A stretch of 64,000 nt of DNA from CASPLG01 sp965120375 (GCA_965120375.1 CBCPMW010000005.1:1-64000); one strand, 5' to 3'. Positions 25,659-35,346 are shown, counted from the stretch's first letter. Numbers and translations: made by a program. The notes: generated by a model not told the origin, from the sequence alone.

Positions 25659-26690
25659 TTAAGTTACACTATAATTTAATACTTTTGCAGCATCTTTATA
25701 TATTCTTGTAAATCCTGCTGTTACGCTTATTGATGCCCTCTCTAACTGACGATCAATAACTTTATCATAATCAATAATTACATTTCCGTACTGGAGCATT
25801 TGAAGAGCTTTATTTTTATCAAAGCCTAAAATTTTATTTTCTTCTACCTTTGACGATTTAATAAGTTTAGCACCCATTGGAGTCACTATATTACCAGTTC
25901 CTTGGAAATTTAGTCCTGCAGTAGCATCTTTCATTTCCGATAAAGTAAGAATCTCTTTTATTGTTTCAGCTGATGCTACCATGGTATTTAAAGAGTATGA
26001 TCCAAGCGATTCCCAAAGCTGGAGTAAATGTTCGTAAGAAAGAGCTGCTTGAGAAGGGGTAGATGAATATGAAGCTTTAACTTCGTCTAATTTGTCACTT
26101 GAAGAATCTTCTCCATTTAGTAGAACATCAACGGCATCACTAAATTGTTCGGATGCTATATTTTCACCTATTTGTCCCAAAATAACTGTCAAAACATCTA
26201 GATTCTGAAATCTTAAAGCTTCATATGTAGATGAAAATAATCTACCATGTTTTTTCAGCGAAGCTAGACTTGTTTTATTTTTTACAGTTATCGTCGGAAG
26301 AGTTGCTCCTTCTTCTACTTGACTTCCATCTGCATCCTGAGTTTCTGCTGAAATAGGTCTATAATCTATAGAATCAACTTTTGTTTTTACAGCAACTACA
26401 GAATCCAAAAGGCTGGAAGATTCTATTCCTTGATTTACAGCTCTTGCTATATATTCCGGGAACAAAACAGCTGCATCTTGTGAACTAAAAAATTTGTCAA
26501 CTCTATCGCAGCCCGGTCCACTTACCTTTATATTAAAACGTTTAAGTTGTCTCTGATAAGCATCGAGTCCTTCAAGTTCTGTCCCTTTATAGTTATCTGA
26601 TGGATCTAAAGACTCAAGTACACTCGTAAAACTCTTACCACCTACTGTATACATACCTTTTTCTAACTTTATTCCTTCATAAAATTCCAT
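25659..26690 (-). CDS. Phage major capsid protein (HK97-fold type)
   Basis: 343 residues. The N-terminal delta-like region is followed by FPEYIARAVNQGIE, strands such as VDSIDYRPIS and EEGATLPTITVKNKTSLASLKKHGRLFSSTYEAL cut by short turns. This pattern is familiar from HK97-fold coat proteins of Firmicute phages (XkdG-like). The protein ends with AGFTRIYKDAAKVLNYSVT. It lies directly after the protease/scaffold gene, the normal order. The frame is intact with GGGAGGAAATCAAA before ATG 26690. Assembly into a shell is expected from family knowledge; nothing shows that it still happens. Confidence 0.85.
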   Translation of the reverse strand: MEFYEGIKLEKGMYTVGGKSFTSVLESLDPSDNYKGTELEGLDAYQRQLKRFNIKVSGPGCDRVDKFFSSQDAAVLFPEYIARAVNQGIESSSLLDSVVAVKTKVDSIDYRPISAETQDADGSQVEEGATLPTITVKNKTSLASLKKHGRLFSSTYEALRFQNLDVLTVILGQIGENIASEQFSDAVDVLLNGEDSSSDKLDEVKASYSSTPSQAALSYEHLLQLWESLGSYSLNTMVASAETIKEILTLSEMKDATAGLNFQGTGNIVTPMGAKLIKSSKVEENKILGFDKNKALQMLQYGNVIIDYDKVIDRQLERASISVTAGFTRIYKDAAKVLNYSVT

Positions 26691-26728
26691 TTTGATTTCC
26701 TCCCTATTTTATAAAAAATTTTTACTTT

Positions 26729-27751
26729 TTAAATTTTAAATTGTGTATTGATTTGATTTTTTACTATATTTCGGCTAAGTTGAGGTTTAACTGAGCTTTG
26801 ATTTGTAAATTTTTTCTTGTAAGCTTCTTTAAATGATTTAAGTTCGCTTAGAGACATTTTTTCTACAACACTTTCCATCACCCTAGCCTCTATTTCAGGT
26901 TGTGCAACTTTCGAAAGTCTTATAACTTCACTTTTTAGTTCTTCAAAATACTCTCTACCAATTTCTGCTTTTTCTTTTAAAGATTCTATAAATTCAGATA
27001 ACTTCAAAGATTCTTTTGAATTTAAATTTATATCTTCTCCTAAACTAAGTTTTTTTACAATCTCTTGCATATTAAGCTTCACTTCCTTGGATTCAAGATT
27101 AAATGCTTTTATTACTCCAGCCTTTTTTTGCGCAGGTATGGCTACAAAAGACCATTCATACGCATCAATTGGGTTTTCTAAAATACCATGACATAAACTT
27201 TCTGTATTTTTTTCTTTATAAACTTTCCCTTTCACATGACTGCAACAGCTAACTTTTGTATCTATTCCACATATTGAACATTTTATTTTCTCCACTAAAC
27301 AGCTAATACTCACCTCCTTTTTAATTCCAGAATCTATACCTATAATGAATTCCTGATTTTTCTCTGTTTTGGGCATATAAGCCCTTGCAACAAGACTTTT
27401 ATATATATCTCCAACTTGATTCTTTTTGTTTTTTTCAGTTTTAACTTTACAAGAAAAAATCCTTGCTTTCTGATTTTCACTTTTTACATCATGGTCCATT
27501 ATTCCGGTTTTTCCTACGAAAAGTTTTGCTAATTTTTCAAGTGATTCATCTGAAAATCTTTCATTTTGACGGTCTATATCATTATCACAAAGAATTACAG
27601 AAAACACATAGACCTCATCTTCTTTAAATTTTCTTCTTGTAAATTTGTTTATAAGTCTTAATTCATCTTGGCAAAGTTTTTCGTCTGTAGCTTCTTCAAT
27701 TGTAGATTCTTTAATTGACTTTCTAATTATGTCTATATTATTTTTTTCCAA
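26729..27751 (-). CDS. Prohead protease fused to scaffold-like C-terminus (XkdF-like)
   Basis: 340 residues from TTG 27751 (AAGGAGGAGTAACC upstream). The first 210 residues look like a herpes/HK97-type prohead protease. They contain VFSVILCDNDIDRQNERFSDE, a conserved His in GIMDHDV and a Ser in KEVSISCLVEK. An insert with CSICG...CCSHVKGK resembles a small zinc-binding knuckle. The last 120 residues are charged and helical and fit a scaffold. The gene sits between portal and capsid genes, the standard position. Confidence 0.78.
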   Translation of the reverse strand: MEKNNIDIIRKSIKESTIEEATDEKLCQDELRLINKFTRRKFKEDEVYVFSVILCDNDIDRQNERFSDESLEKLAKLFVGKTGIMDHDVKSENQKARIFSCKVKTEKNKKNQVGDIYKSLVARAYMPKTEKNQEFIIGIDSGIKKEVSISCLVEKIKCSICGIDTKVSCCSHVKGKVYKEKNTESLCHGILENPIDAYEWSFVAIPAQKKAGVIKAFNLESKEVKLNMQEIVKKLSLGEDINLNSKESLKLSEFIESLKEKAEIGREYFEELKSEVIRLSKVAQPEIEARVMESVVEKMSLSELKSFKEAYKKKFTNQSSVKPQLSRNIVKNQINTQFKI

Positions 27752-27764
27752 AGGTTACTCCTCC

Positions 27765-28916
27765 TTAATCATTTTCTTCAATCTTCTTCTCAATTTCCTT
27801 TGCTCTTGCTAAAGTTAGCCTTGTATTTGCAATTCTAAGATCATCTTTCAGATTTATGCTATTCCAATTAATTCTAATATTTTCATCTATTCCATTAAGG
27901 CGCATCCACATCGTACAGATTTTATATATAACAGGGTCAATAATCCTTCTATACCCATCAAGTTCACTTGTTAGCATATCTGACTGTTGCGTCGACATCG
28001 TTTCAGTTGTAGACCAAGAAAGTCCAAGTAAAAATGGAGGAATTGAAAGCTTACTTACAATCTGCTCAAGCATTTGCCTTACAGGAACTTGACTATCTAA
28101 AACCTGATTATCAGCGCCTATTACTTTTATATTCACGTCTCCCACAGCAATAAAGTCACTCGGATTATGTATATCCCTCATTGCTCTACTCCACTCAGTC
28201 GCAATTTGAGAAACACGCTCTTTTGCAAAAGAACGATCATTTCCAGACGATGGTTTATACGTAATTGCAAATCTTAAATTTCCTACTCTTTCCCAGTTTA
28301 TACCTATAGTTTGATAAATTTTCAAAAGTATGTCGCTTATAAAAGGTAATCCTTTAAGTATGGAATTTCCGTAAATTTGTCCCGGTTCTGGATTTAATGC
28401 TGAAACAATTACAAATTCCGGATAACGTATAGGACGAAATTCACCATTTTTATCTTTGCTACAAACTATTAAATTAAGTGGACTTGTATCAGCTTTAAGT
28501 TCAACGTCCCTTAAATCTGCATTGTAAAGAGCTACTATTTTTTCCCTTTCTTCATCTAATACAATCTCCCCAACAGCCGTTCCATAAGTAATAAGCTGAT
28601 TTAAATAAGTATTTATAAATTCATTTATTCCATTTCCACAAGTATTAACTTTTATACCGGATAAAAAATTTCTAATATCATTTTCTACTTCTTTATCCGT
28701 GCATTCTATATCAAAGTTACCTAAAAGCCTAATTATCTTAGAAATAGCTGCGTCTATTATCGGAACAGCCTCCCTTATAGATTTATAAAGGTTAAAAAGC
28801 GTATCTGGCATTAAACTTTGATTCCTGAGAGCTTTAAAAATTTGATTATTTTCCTTTGTTTTGGGTACAGTTTGAACTATATTTTCACTTCTTTTTTTTG
28901 CCTTCAAAATTTTCAT
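27765..28916 (-). CDS. Phage portal protein
   Basis: 383 residues. It has the portal-like layout: an N-terminal helical part (AVPIIDAAISKIIRLLGNFDIEC), a central wing with ELKADTSPLNLIVC, YGNSILKGLPFI and NWERVGNLRF, and the C-terminal part with KLSIPPFLLGLSWSTTETMS and SELDGYRRIIDPVIY. The portal is the dodecameric DNA entry ring of the capsid. It lies 13 bases downstream of the large terminase gene. AAAGGAGTGAAAAA precedes ATG 28916. Confidence 0.82.
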   Translation of the reverse strand: MKILKAKKRSENIVQTVPKTKENNQIFKALRNQSLMPDTLFNLYKSIREAVPIIDAAISKIIRLLGNFDIECTDKEVENDIRNFLSGIKVNTCGNGINEFINTYLNQLITYGTAVGEIVLDEEREKIVALYNADLRDVELKADTSPLNLIVCSKDKNGEFRPIRYPEFVIVSALNPEPGQIYGNSILKGLPFISDILLKIYQTIGINWERVGNLRFAITYKPSSGNDRSFAKERVSQIATEWSRAMRDIHNPSDFIAVGDVNIKVIGADNQVLDSQVPVRQMLEQIVSKLSIPPFLLGLSWSTTETMSTQQSDMLTSELDGYRRIIDPVIYKICTMWMRLNGIDENIRINWNSINLKDDLRIANTRLTLARAKEIEKKIEEND

Positions 28917-28928
28917 TTTTTCACTCCT

Positions 28929-30183
28929 TTATCTCCTAGCAGTTATCACAAAAAATTCCTCTTCGTCATCTGCTATTAAAACCGTGCTCACAAAGTATCT
29001 TATGTCATCCATAGCATGATCATTTTCCTTAACAGGAATATCCTTTTTTCCCCCATCCCCCCACTTGTAAAGAGAAAATTCTCTAATTGCTGCTTTGCAA
29101 TTTTTACAAATTTTTATATCTCCTCTTTTCAGTGCAAGTGAAACTTCTTTTATTCCTTCCAAAACATTATTTTTAGCCGGCAAAACATTATAATCACTCA
29201 TCTTTTTTATAAGAGTTATAAAACTTGCAGCTGATGGATCCACAGTTATATAACTTATTTCTCTACCATCTATCATCTTTTGCATAGCGTTAAAATGCTC
29301 TTGGTCTGTGCGTGTTTCTCTTTTTTCCCTAGAATCAAAATAATATTCATCTATTCTGTACCACGTCCCATTATATTCCCCCCAAAGCCCACAAGAAGTA
29401 GGATTTACAATCCCATAATCACAAGAAACAGCATATTTACTAAACGGTCCCTCTGGTCTTAGAACAAAAGCATCTTCACTACACATACTTGGGTATATTA
29501 ACCCCTCTGTTTGAACCCATTTACCTTCTATAAATCTTTGATAAAAAGAACCTGTGTATAACCTTTCATAACGCTGAACTGTTTTTTTAGAAAGAGCTGG
29601 ATTATCTTTCATCTTAAAGTGAATATACAATGCATTCTTTTTTTCACATTCTAGAATCCATTCCCTATAAAACCAATGGCTTGGATACTCAGGATTGCAA
29701 TTGAACCAAAATTTTGAACCTAAAACTGAACACCTTGCAAGAGCTTGTTCTACAAACGATCTTGGCATTAAAGCAACTTCATCAAAAAAAGCTCCAGATA
29801 ACGTCATCCCCTGAATTAAAGAGGCCGAAGATTCATCTTTTCCTCCAAAAAGATAAAAAATATTGCTCTTTTTTCCAATTCTAATGTAAACTGTGTTTTC
29901 AGAAATTTTTTGCTGACACTGAAATCCCATACTAGAAATAATTGGTATTATAGGAGTGATTATATTCCTTTTTAACGATTTTATTGTTTTACCGCATATC
30001 GGCAAATGCTACTCCATTAAAACGATAAAATGCCCATAAAATAAAAGAAATTGACATACAAACTGTTTTACCACTTCTAATTGCTCCATCACAAACCACT
30101 GCATCTCTATCTTTATAACAACTAGAGTCGCACCACCACGTGAGCGCTAACATTTGTTTTTCTGAAAAAGGTTTTAGTTCCAC
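28929..30183 (-). pseudogene. Phage large terminase subunit, interrupted by a +1 frameshift
   Basis: The N-terminal ATPase part (GTG 30183, GGAGGACTAAA upstream) has Walker A in CDGAIRSGKTVC and stops at 29989. The rest continues in another frame. It holds the Walker B-like GAFFDEVALM and the RNase H-type nuclease motifs SCDYGIVNPTSCG, VDPSAASF and HAMDDIRY. Near 29996-30003 the second frame reads ICGKTIKSL directly after FNGVAFA of the first, so one extra base (G on the minus strand, about position 30000) explains the break. It is either a mutation, a sequencing error or, less likely, programmed slippage at CGG-TAA. Without repair no full terminase is made. Confidence 0.85.
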
Positions 30184-30184
30184 T

Positions 30185-30691
30185 TTAGTCCTCCAAATAA
30201 GATTTTCTGTTTTCTTCAATCGCTTTTATTCCCTGCTCCATCGCTTGATAAAAAGGTCTTATATCTGTTTTTTTATCATCTCCCATCTGTTCCAATTTCT
30301 CAAGGGCACGCATCCTGTCAAAAAATTTTATTTCTATCGCTCCCTCTTTCGGCCTTTTAATCTCCGCTATGTTAAAAAGATCCATATTTTCCAAACTAAC
30401 TTCATCTAAACTTTCTACATAAAGAAGCTTTATTGCATCAGCCACACTTCCAAATGCTAATCTATCATATCCTATGTAAGCTTTATAGATAAAATTTTTC
30501 TTTTTTTCATCAAGCATCTTCTCTATCTCTTCTTTTACATTATCTTTAGACAAAAGCTTAACCCCTTTCTTCTCGGCCTCAACACTATACCCTGCAAATG
30601 CTGCTGCTTCACGGGGATTTCCGGTACTCGCATAGTGATAACAAAAATTTTTTTCCTTTTCAGTTAGCGCTTTTTTTAGAGAACTTTCCAT
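30185..30691 (-). CDS. Phage small terminase subunit
   Basis: 168 residues. The N-terminal helix-turn-helix region (LTEKEKNFCYHYASTGNPREAAAFAGY) is the typical DNA-recognition part of Terminase_2/XtmA-type small subunits. Oligomerisation helices and a charged tail follow. It recognises the packaging site and hands DNA to the large subunit. It is the first gene of the module, one base before the large terminase start. AAGAAGGGGTG precedes the ATG. Confidence 0.82.
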   Translation of the reverse strand: MESSLKKALTEKEKNFCYHYASTGNPREAAAFAGYSVEAEKKGVKLLSKDNVKEEIEKMLDEKKKNFIYKAYIGYDRLAFGSVADAIKLLYVESLDEVSLENMDLFNIAEIKRPKEGAIEIKFFDRMRALEKLEQMGDDKKTDIRPFYQAMEQGIKAIEENRKSYLED

Positions 30692-30826
30692 CTTTACACC
30701 CCTTCTTCCACATCAATTCTCATAAATAGATGTAAAAAATATGCCAATTTGTGCTAGAAAGATCAAATTTAAAAAAATAAAACTTTTATTTTACTTAATT
30801 TTAAATTTTCATATTCTAGAAAACAA

Positions 30827-30868
30827 AAATAGAGACCTTTCCGAACTTTTTCTACAGAAAAATCTCTA
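30827..30868. other. Hairpin between tRNA-Gly and the phage module
   Basis: ATAGAGA pairs with TCTCTAT around 30827-30868, and TTTTTCT with AGAAAAA inside. It may end the tRNA transcript, though the following bases are only moderately T-rich. The region 30692-30954 otherwise holds nothing I can name. Confidence 0.4.
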
Positions 30869-30954
30869 TACAAATTTAGACCATAAAAATTTCAATTAAA
30901 AAATCTAAAATCTGTCCTAAAATAAAAAATTTTAATTACCAGAATATAAAAAAC

Positions 30955-31029
<75 letters not shown>

Positions 31030-31043
31030 CCAATCGAATAGAT

Positions 31044-31071
31044 ATTATACTCGTTTTTGACATTATGTCAA
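31044..31071 (-). promoter_or_regulatory. Promoter of tRNA-Gly
   Basis: On the minus strand, TTGACA (31071-31066) and TATAAT (31049-31044) are separated by 16 bases, 15 bases before the mature tRNA. Confidence 0.8.
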
Positions 31072-31137
31072 CGGATTTTAAAAATTGAATTATTTGTAAA
31101 AAATGACCTATTTTATTATTATAGATAAAATATTTTG

Positions 31138-31166
31138 TAGACTTTTTATATTTATGCGTTTATAAT
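31138..31166 (+). promoter_or_regulatory. Putative promoter of the ABC exporter operon
   Basis: TAGACT (31138-31143) and a perfect TATAAT (31161-31166) are separated by 17 bases, 40 bases before the ATG. Confidence 0.5.
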
Positions 31167-31206
31167 ATATTTTATACACTATTTTTTTATAAGGAAGTGA
31201 TAGATT

Positions 31207-32937
31207 ATGTGGAATGTTATAAGAAAAGTTCTCAATTTCAAATTTTCTATAATTATAGTTTTTTTGACTGTAATTGGGAACGTGTATTGCACACTAGTTT
31301 TGCCTAACTACTTATCCGATATCGTGGATTATGGTATAACGAACCAAGATATGGATTATGTATTCAAAAACGGTGCTGCTATGTTAGTTATATCTGTATT
31401 GGGAATGGTATTAAATATAATATCCATATTTTATTCTGCCAAAATTTCGATGAAAGTAGGATACCAAATTAGGAGTGAAGTTTTTGGACGGGTCCAAAAA
31501 TTTTCACTTGAAGAGTTCGACGGTTTTTCTACTGCTTCATTAATAACTAGGACAAATAACGACGTAACACAAATACAGAATTTTGTAATGATGTTTTTAA
31601 AAATTATTTTAATGTCCCCAATTATGTGCATAGGTGGATTGATACTTGCGTTCTGCAAGAATAGTTTTTTATCTAGTGTAATATTTATGTCAATTCCTTT
31701 ACTTGTTGTTTTCATCTTTTTAATTTCAAAAAAAGCTCTGCCACTTTCAACAAAAATGCAACAAAAAATTGATAAATTGAATCTTATTATGAGAGAAAAA
31801 TTAACCGGTATAAAAGTTATTCGTGCATTTGTAACTGAAGATTATGAAGAAATGCGATTTAAAAAAGCGAATTCTGATTTCATGAATAACTCTCTTAAAA
31901 TGAATAGAACAATAGCTCTTATGGAACCTCTTTTAATGCTAGTTTTGAATGCTAGTACTATTTTTTTACTTATTATGTGTGGATATGTTGCAAAGGTTGG
32001 CGATGTACTAATCGGGGACGTTATAGCAGTTATACAATATGTAACACAGATAATGCTTTCAGTCACTATGATGAGCGTAATTTTTGTTTTTTATCCCAGA
32101 GCATCAGCCTCAGCATCAAGGATAGACGAAATTATGGAGAAGAAACTTTCCATTACAGATAAACCTAACGCATCTTCAAAAGATTCAATCAGTGGAACAA
32201 TAACTTTTAAAGATGTCAGTTTTTCATTCCCAGTAGCAAAAAAGGAAGCACTAAAAAATATAAGTTTTGAAGCGAAACCAGGACAAACTACGGCTATCAT
32301 AGGCAGTACTGGAAGTGGAAAAAGTATTTTAGTCAAACTAATGATGAGGTTTTACGATGCATCCAAAGGAGAAATTTTAATTGACGGAATTAACATAAAA
32401 GATTATCCACAAAAAAAACTTCGCGAAGAAATAGGATATGTTCCACAAAAAGCACTACTTTTTAAAGGGAGTATAAAAGAAAATATAAAAATGGGTAAAG
32501 GATCAGCCCAAATTGAGAGAGTTGAAGATGCTGCAAAGATATCACAAGCATACGAGTTTATAGAAAAGAAAGAAGAAAAATTTGAGTTCCCAATATCTCA
32601 AGGAGGAACGAATGTTTCAGGAGGTCAAAAACAAAGACTTTCAATCGCAAGAGCGGTAATAAAAAACCCAAAAATATATATTTTTGACGATAGCTTTTCA
32701 GCACTTGACTTTAAAACTGAAGCAACTCTTAGACAAGAACTTTCAAAAGAAACTGAAGATTCAACTGTTGTAATAGTTGCTCAAAGGGTAAGCACAATAA
32801 TGAACGCTGACAAAATCATCGTCTTAAACGAAGGAGAAGCAGTAGGAATTGGAACACACAAGGAACTTCTCGAAACTTGTAAAATATATAAAGAAATAGT
32901 TCGCTCTCAAATGTCAAAAGAGGAGGTGGGCGCATGA
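31207..32937 (+). CDS. ABC exporter half-transporter with degenerate ATPase site (heterodimer subunit 1)
   Basis: 576 residues: six membrane helices (residues 15-300), then a nucleotide-binding domain. Walker A is IGSTGSGKS and the signature is NVSGGQKQRLSIARA. The catalytic Glu after Walker B is Asp (IYIFDDSFS) and the switch His is Gln (IVAQRVSTI). Such losses are typical of the inactive site in heterodimeric multidrug exporters of the LmrCD/BmrCD/TM287-288 kind. The partner gene overlaps by 4 bases (ATGA). Substrate unknown; drug or lipid export is a family-level guess. AAGGAAGTGATAGATT precedes the ATG. Confidence 0.9.
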   Translation: MWNVIRKVLNFKFSIIIVFLTVIGNVYCTLVLPNYLSDIVDYGITNQDMDYVFKNGAAMLVISVLGMVLNIISIFYSAKISMKVGYQIRSEVFGRVQKFSLEEFDGFSTASLITRTNNDVTQIQNFVMMFLKIILMSPIMCIGGLILAFCKNSFLSSVIFMSIPLLVVFIFLISKKALPLSTKMQQKIDKLNLIMREKLTGIKVIRAFVTEDYEEMRFKKANSDFMNNSLKMNRTIALMEPLLMLVLNASTIFLLIMCGYVAKVGDVLIGDVIAVIQYVTQIMLSVTMMSVIFVFYPRASASASRIDEIMEKKLSITDKPNASSKDSISGTITFKDVSFSFPVAKKEALKNISFEAKPGQTTAIIGSTGSGKSILVKLMMRFYDASKGEILIDGINIKDYPQKKLREEIGYVPQKALLFKGSIKENIKMGKGSAQIERVEDAAKISQAYEFIEKKEEKFEFPISQGGTNVSGGQKQRLSIARAVIKNPKIYIFDDSFSALDFKTEATLRQELSKETEDSTVVIVAQRVSTIMNADKIIVLNEGEAVGIGTHKELLETCKIYKEIVRSQMSKEEVGA

Positions 32938-34751
32938 ATATAATTCCTGGAGGTGCTAACAATCATGTAACTACCGGCACTGCTAAAGATATTAAAGCTA
33001 CATTTTCTAAACTTTTTTCTTTTGTAAAACCATATAAATTCCCTTTAATTCTAGTAATTGTATTTGCGATAGTCTCTACAATATTTAACAGCCTCGGTCC
33101 ATATTTTTTAGGTCTCGCTACAAATGTAATAACGGAAATACTAACAGGCCAGTCTTCATTTGATGATACAGCACATAGACTTCTTAATTTGATAAGCATT
33201 TTATCTTTAACGTATGTCTTATTTTCGGCTTTTAACTATTTAAGTCAATATATAATGTCGTGGATTGCAGAAAAAACTATGTTTGATCTTAGAACGGCAG
33301 TTGACTTAAAACTGAAAAAACTTCCTTTAAACTATTTTGACACAAATTCATATGGGGATATAATTAGCCGGGTTACAAACGACGTAGACACAGTCGCTTC
33401 TACATTTCAGCAAAGTATTGTACAGATTCTAAATTCTGTAACTACACTTTTGTTTATTTTCATAATGATGCTAGTAATTAACCCTATTTTAACAATTGTT
33501 GCAGTTTTAACTATACCGCTTTGCATAATATTTACGTTTCTAATTGCAAAACGTTCACAGAAATTTTTCAATCATCAGCAAAATTCTATAGGCGAAGTGA
33601 ATGGTTATGTAGAAGAAATGTATAATGGTCACGAAGTTATTCTTGCCTTCAACCAACAAGAAAACATAACAAATCATTTTGATCGCATAAACAACAATCT
33701 CTATGAAAACAGTTGGAAAGCTCAGTTTATTTCTAGTATAATAATGCCACTTTCTCAAGCAATTACTAACGTAGGTTACACTGGGATTGCCGTTTTAAGT
33801 GGTTATATGTGCATAAATGGAAGCCTTTCAATTGGTATGATTCAGTCTTTTATACAGTATCTAAGAAAACTTTCTCAGCCAATTACTCAAGTTGCACAGA
33901 TGTCAAACACATTCCAGTCAACTCTTGCAGCTGGAGAGAGAATATTTGAATTTTTAGAGGCAGAAGAAGAAGTTCATGAAACTGAAAATCCCAAATTCCC
34001 AGAAAAAGGTGAAGGTTTAATTCATTTTGATCATGTGAAGTTTGGATATTCAAAAGACAAAATTCTAATTCACGATTTAGATTTAACTATTTATCCTGGT
34101 CAAAAAGCTGCAATTGTTGGACCTACTGGCGCAGGAAAAACTACACTCGTTAACCTTATTTTAAGATTTTACGATGTAACCGATGGAAAAATACTCATAG
34201 ATGGAGTAAACATAACCGACATGAAAAGACACGACCTCAGATCAATGATAGGGATGGTTCTTCAGGATACCTGGCTCTTTTCCGGTAGCATTAAAGATAA
34301 TATAAAATACGGAAAACCAGATGCAACAGATAGTCAAGTAATTGAAGCTGCAAAAGCTGCACACGCAGACAGTTTTATTAGATCACTCCCCGGCGGATAC
34401 AATATGATTTTACAAGAAGGTGCCCAAAATATAGCTCAAGGAGAACGCCAACTTATAACTATAGCAAGAGCTATTCTTTCCGATCCCAAAATTTTAATTT
34501 TAGACGAAGCAACAAGTTCAGTCGACACTAGAACAGAAAAATTCATACAAAAGGCTATGAACGAAATATCAAAAACACGTACAAGTTTCGTTATTGCACA
34601 CAGGCTTTCGACAATTAAAAATTCTGACATAATTATCTATATGGAAAACGGCGATATAAAAGAAACCGGAGACCATGATACCCTTCTTAAAAAAGATGGC
34701 TATTACGCAAGACTTTATAAAAGTCAGTTTGAAAAAAATAACAAAGCTTAA
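32934..34751 (+). CDS. ABC exporter half-transporter (heterodimer subunit 2)
   Basis: 605 residues: six membrane helices, then a nucleotide-binding domain. Walker A (VGPTGAGKTTLV), catalytic Glu (ILDEATSSVD) and switch His (FVIAHRLSTI) are canonical. Its own signature loop is altered (NIAQGERQLITIARA instead of LSGGQ). So the functional site would combine this Walker A/B with the signature of the first subunit, and the other site is degenerate. This complementary pattern is strong evidence that the two products form one heterodimer. It starts inside the end of the first gene. A terminator follows. Confidence 0.92.
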   Translation: MNIIPGGANNHVTTGTAKDIKATFSKLFSFVKPYKFPLILVIVFAIVSTIFNSLGPYFLGLATNVITEILTGQSSFDDTAHRLLNLISILSLTYVLFSAFNYLSQYIMSWIAEKTMFDLRTAVDLKLKKLPLNYFDTNSYGDIISRVTNDVDTVASTFQQSIVQILNSVTTLLFIFIMMLVINPILTIVAVLTIPLCIIFTFLIAKRSQKFFNHQQNSIGEVNGYVEEMYNGHEVILAFNQQENITNHFDRINNNLYENSWKAQFISSIIMPLSQAITNVGYTGIAVLSGYMCINGSLSIGMIQSFIQYLRKLSQPITQVAQMSNTFQSTLAAGERIFEFLEAEEEVHETENPKFPEKGEGLIHFDHVKFGYSKDKILIHDLDLTIYPGQKAAIVGPTGAGKTTLVNLILRFYDVTDGKILIDGVNITDMKRHDLRSMIGMVLQDTWLFSGSIKDNIKYGKPDATDSQVIEAAKAAHADSFIRSLPGGYNMILQEGAQNIAQGERQLITIARAILSDPKILILDEATSSVDTRTEKFIQKAMNEISKTRTSFVIAHRLSTIKNSDIIIYMENGDIKETGDHDTLLKKDGYYARLYKSQFEKNNKA

Positions 34752-34778
34752 ACTTTTAGACCACCTAAGAACAAACTT

Positions 34779-34822
34779 TAGTCCGGGACTTTTAGAAATT
34801 TTGTCCTGGGCTATAATTTTTT
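34779..34822 (+). terminator. Terminator of the ABC exporter operon
   Basis: TAGTCCGGGAC (34779-34789) pairs with GTCCTGGGCTA (34803-34813), with two G-T pairs, around a 13-base loop. It is followed by TAATTTTTT. It lies 28 bases after the stop codon. Confidence 0.8.
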
Positions 34823-34908
34823 AGTCTAAAAAATCATATAAAAACTAATTTTTTTGACAATCCAAACTGTGAAAAAAGCACTTCATCCAGCGGTCTTAGA
34901 TCAAAAAA

Positions 34909-35346
34909 TCAGATACTGCATTCAGGACTACAATGCCCACAATCTCCTATTTTTCCAACAATTGGTTCAGGGTCTATACCCTTTCTTTTGTAATAATCTG
35001 AAATTGCACTCTTTATTGCTTCCTCCGCCAAAACAGAACAATGAACTTTTACAGGAGGAAGTCCGTCTAAAGCTTCCATAACAGCTTTATTTGTAACTTT
35101 TAGTGCATCACTTATAGATTTCCCTTTTATAAGTTCCGTTGCCATAGAACTAGTTGCTATCGCTGCCCCACAACCAAATGTTTTAAATTTTACATCTGTT
35201 ATAATATTACCTTCTATTTTAAGATACATTTTCATTATATCCCCACATTTTGGATTACCAACTTCTCCTATTGCATCTGCATTTTTTATTTCCCCAACAT
35301 TTCTTGGATTTGCAAAATGATCCATTACCTTTTCACTATACGACAT
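34909..35346 (-). CDS. iscU: Iron-sulfur cluster scaffold protein IscU/NifU-like
   Basis: 145 residues. It has the three scaffold cysteines in GNPKCGD, FGCGAAIA and VHCSVLAEE, plus a C-terminal extension ending CGHCSPECSI that is common in clostridial NifU-like proteins. It builds Fe-S clusters with sulfur from the upstream cysteine desulfurase. Its ATG overlaps the end of iscS by 11 bases, so translation is coupled. No IscR-type regulator gene is adjacent. Confidence 0.94.
   Translation of the reverse strand: MSYSEKVMDHFANPRNVGEIKNADAIGEVGNPKCGDIMKMYLKIEGNIITDVKFKTFGCGAAIATSSMATELIKGKSISDALKVTNKAVMEALDGLPPVKVHCSVLAEEAIKSAISDYYKRKGIDPEPIVGKIGDCGHCSPECSI

Noticed and set aside
29989..30005. 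Programmed +1 frameshift to make terminase
   Set aside because: The second frame encodes terminase-like residues (ICGKT) upstream of the stop, so a one-base insertion explains the break better than slippage at the stop codon. I keep slippage only as a minor option.
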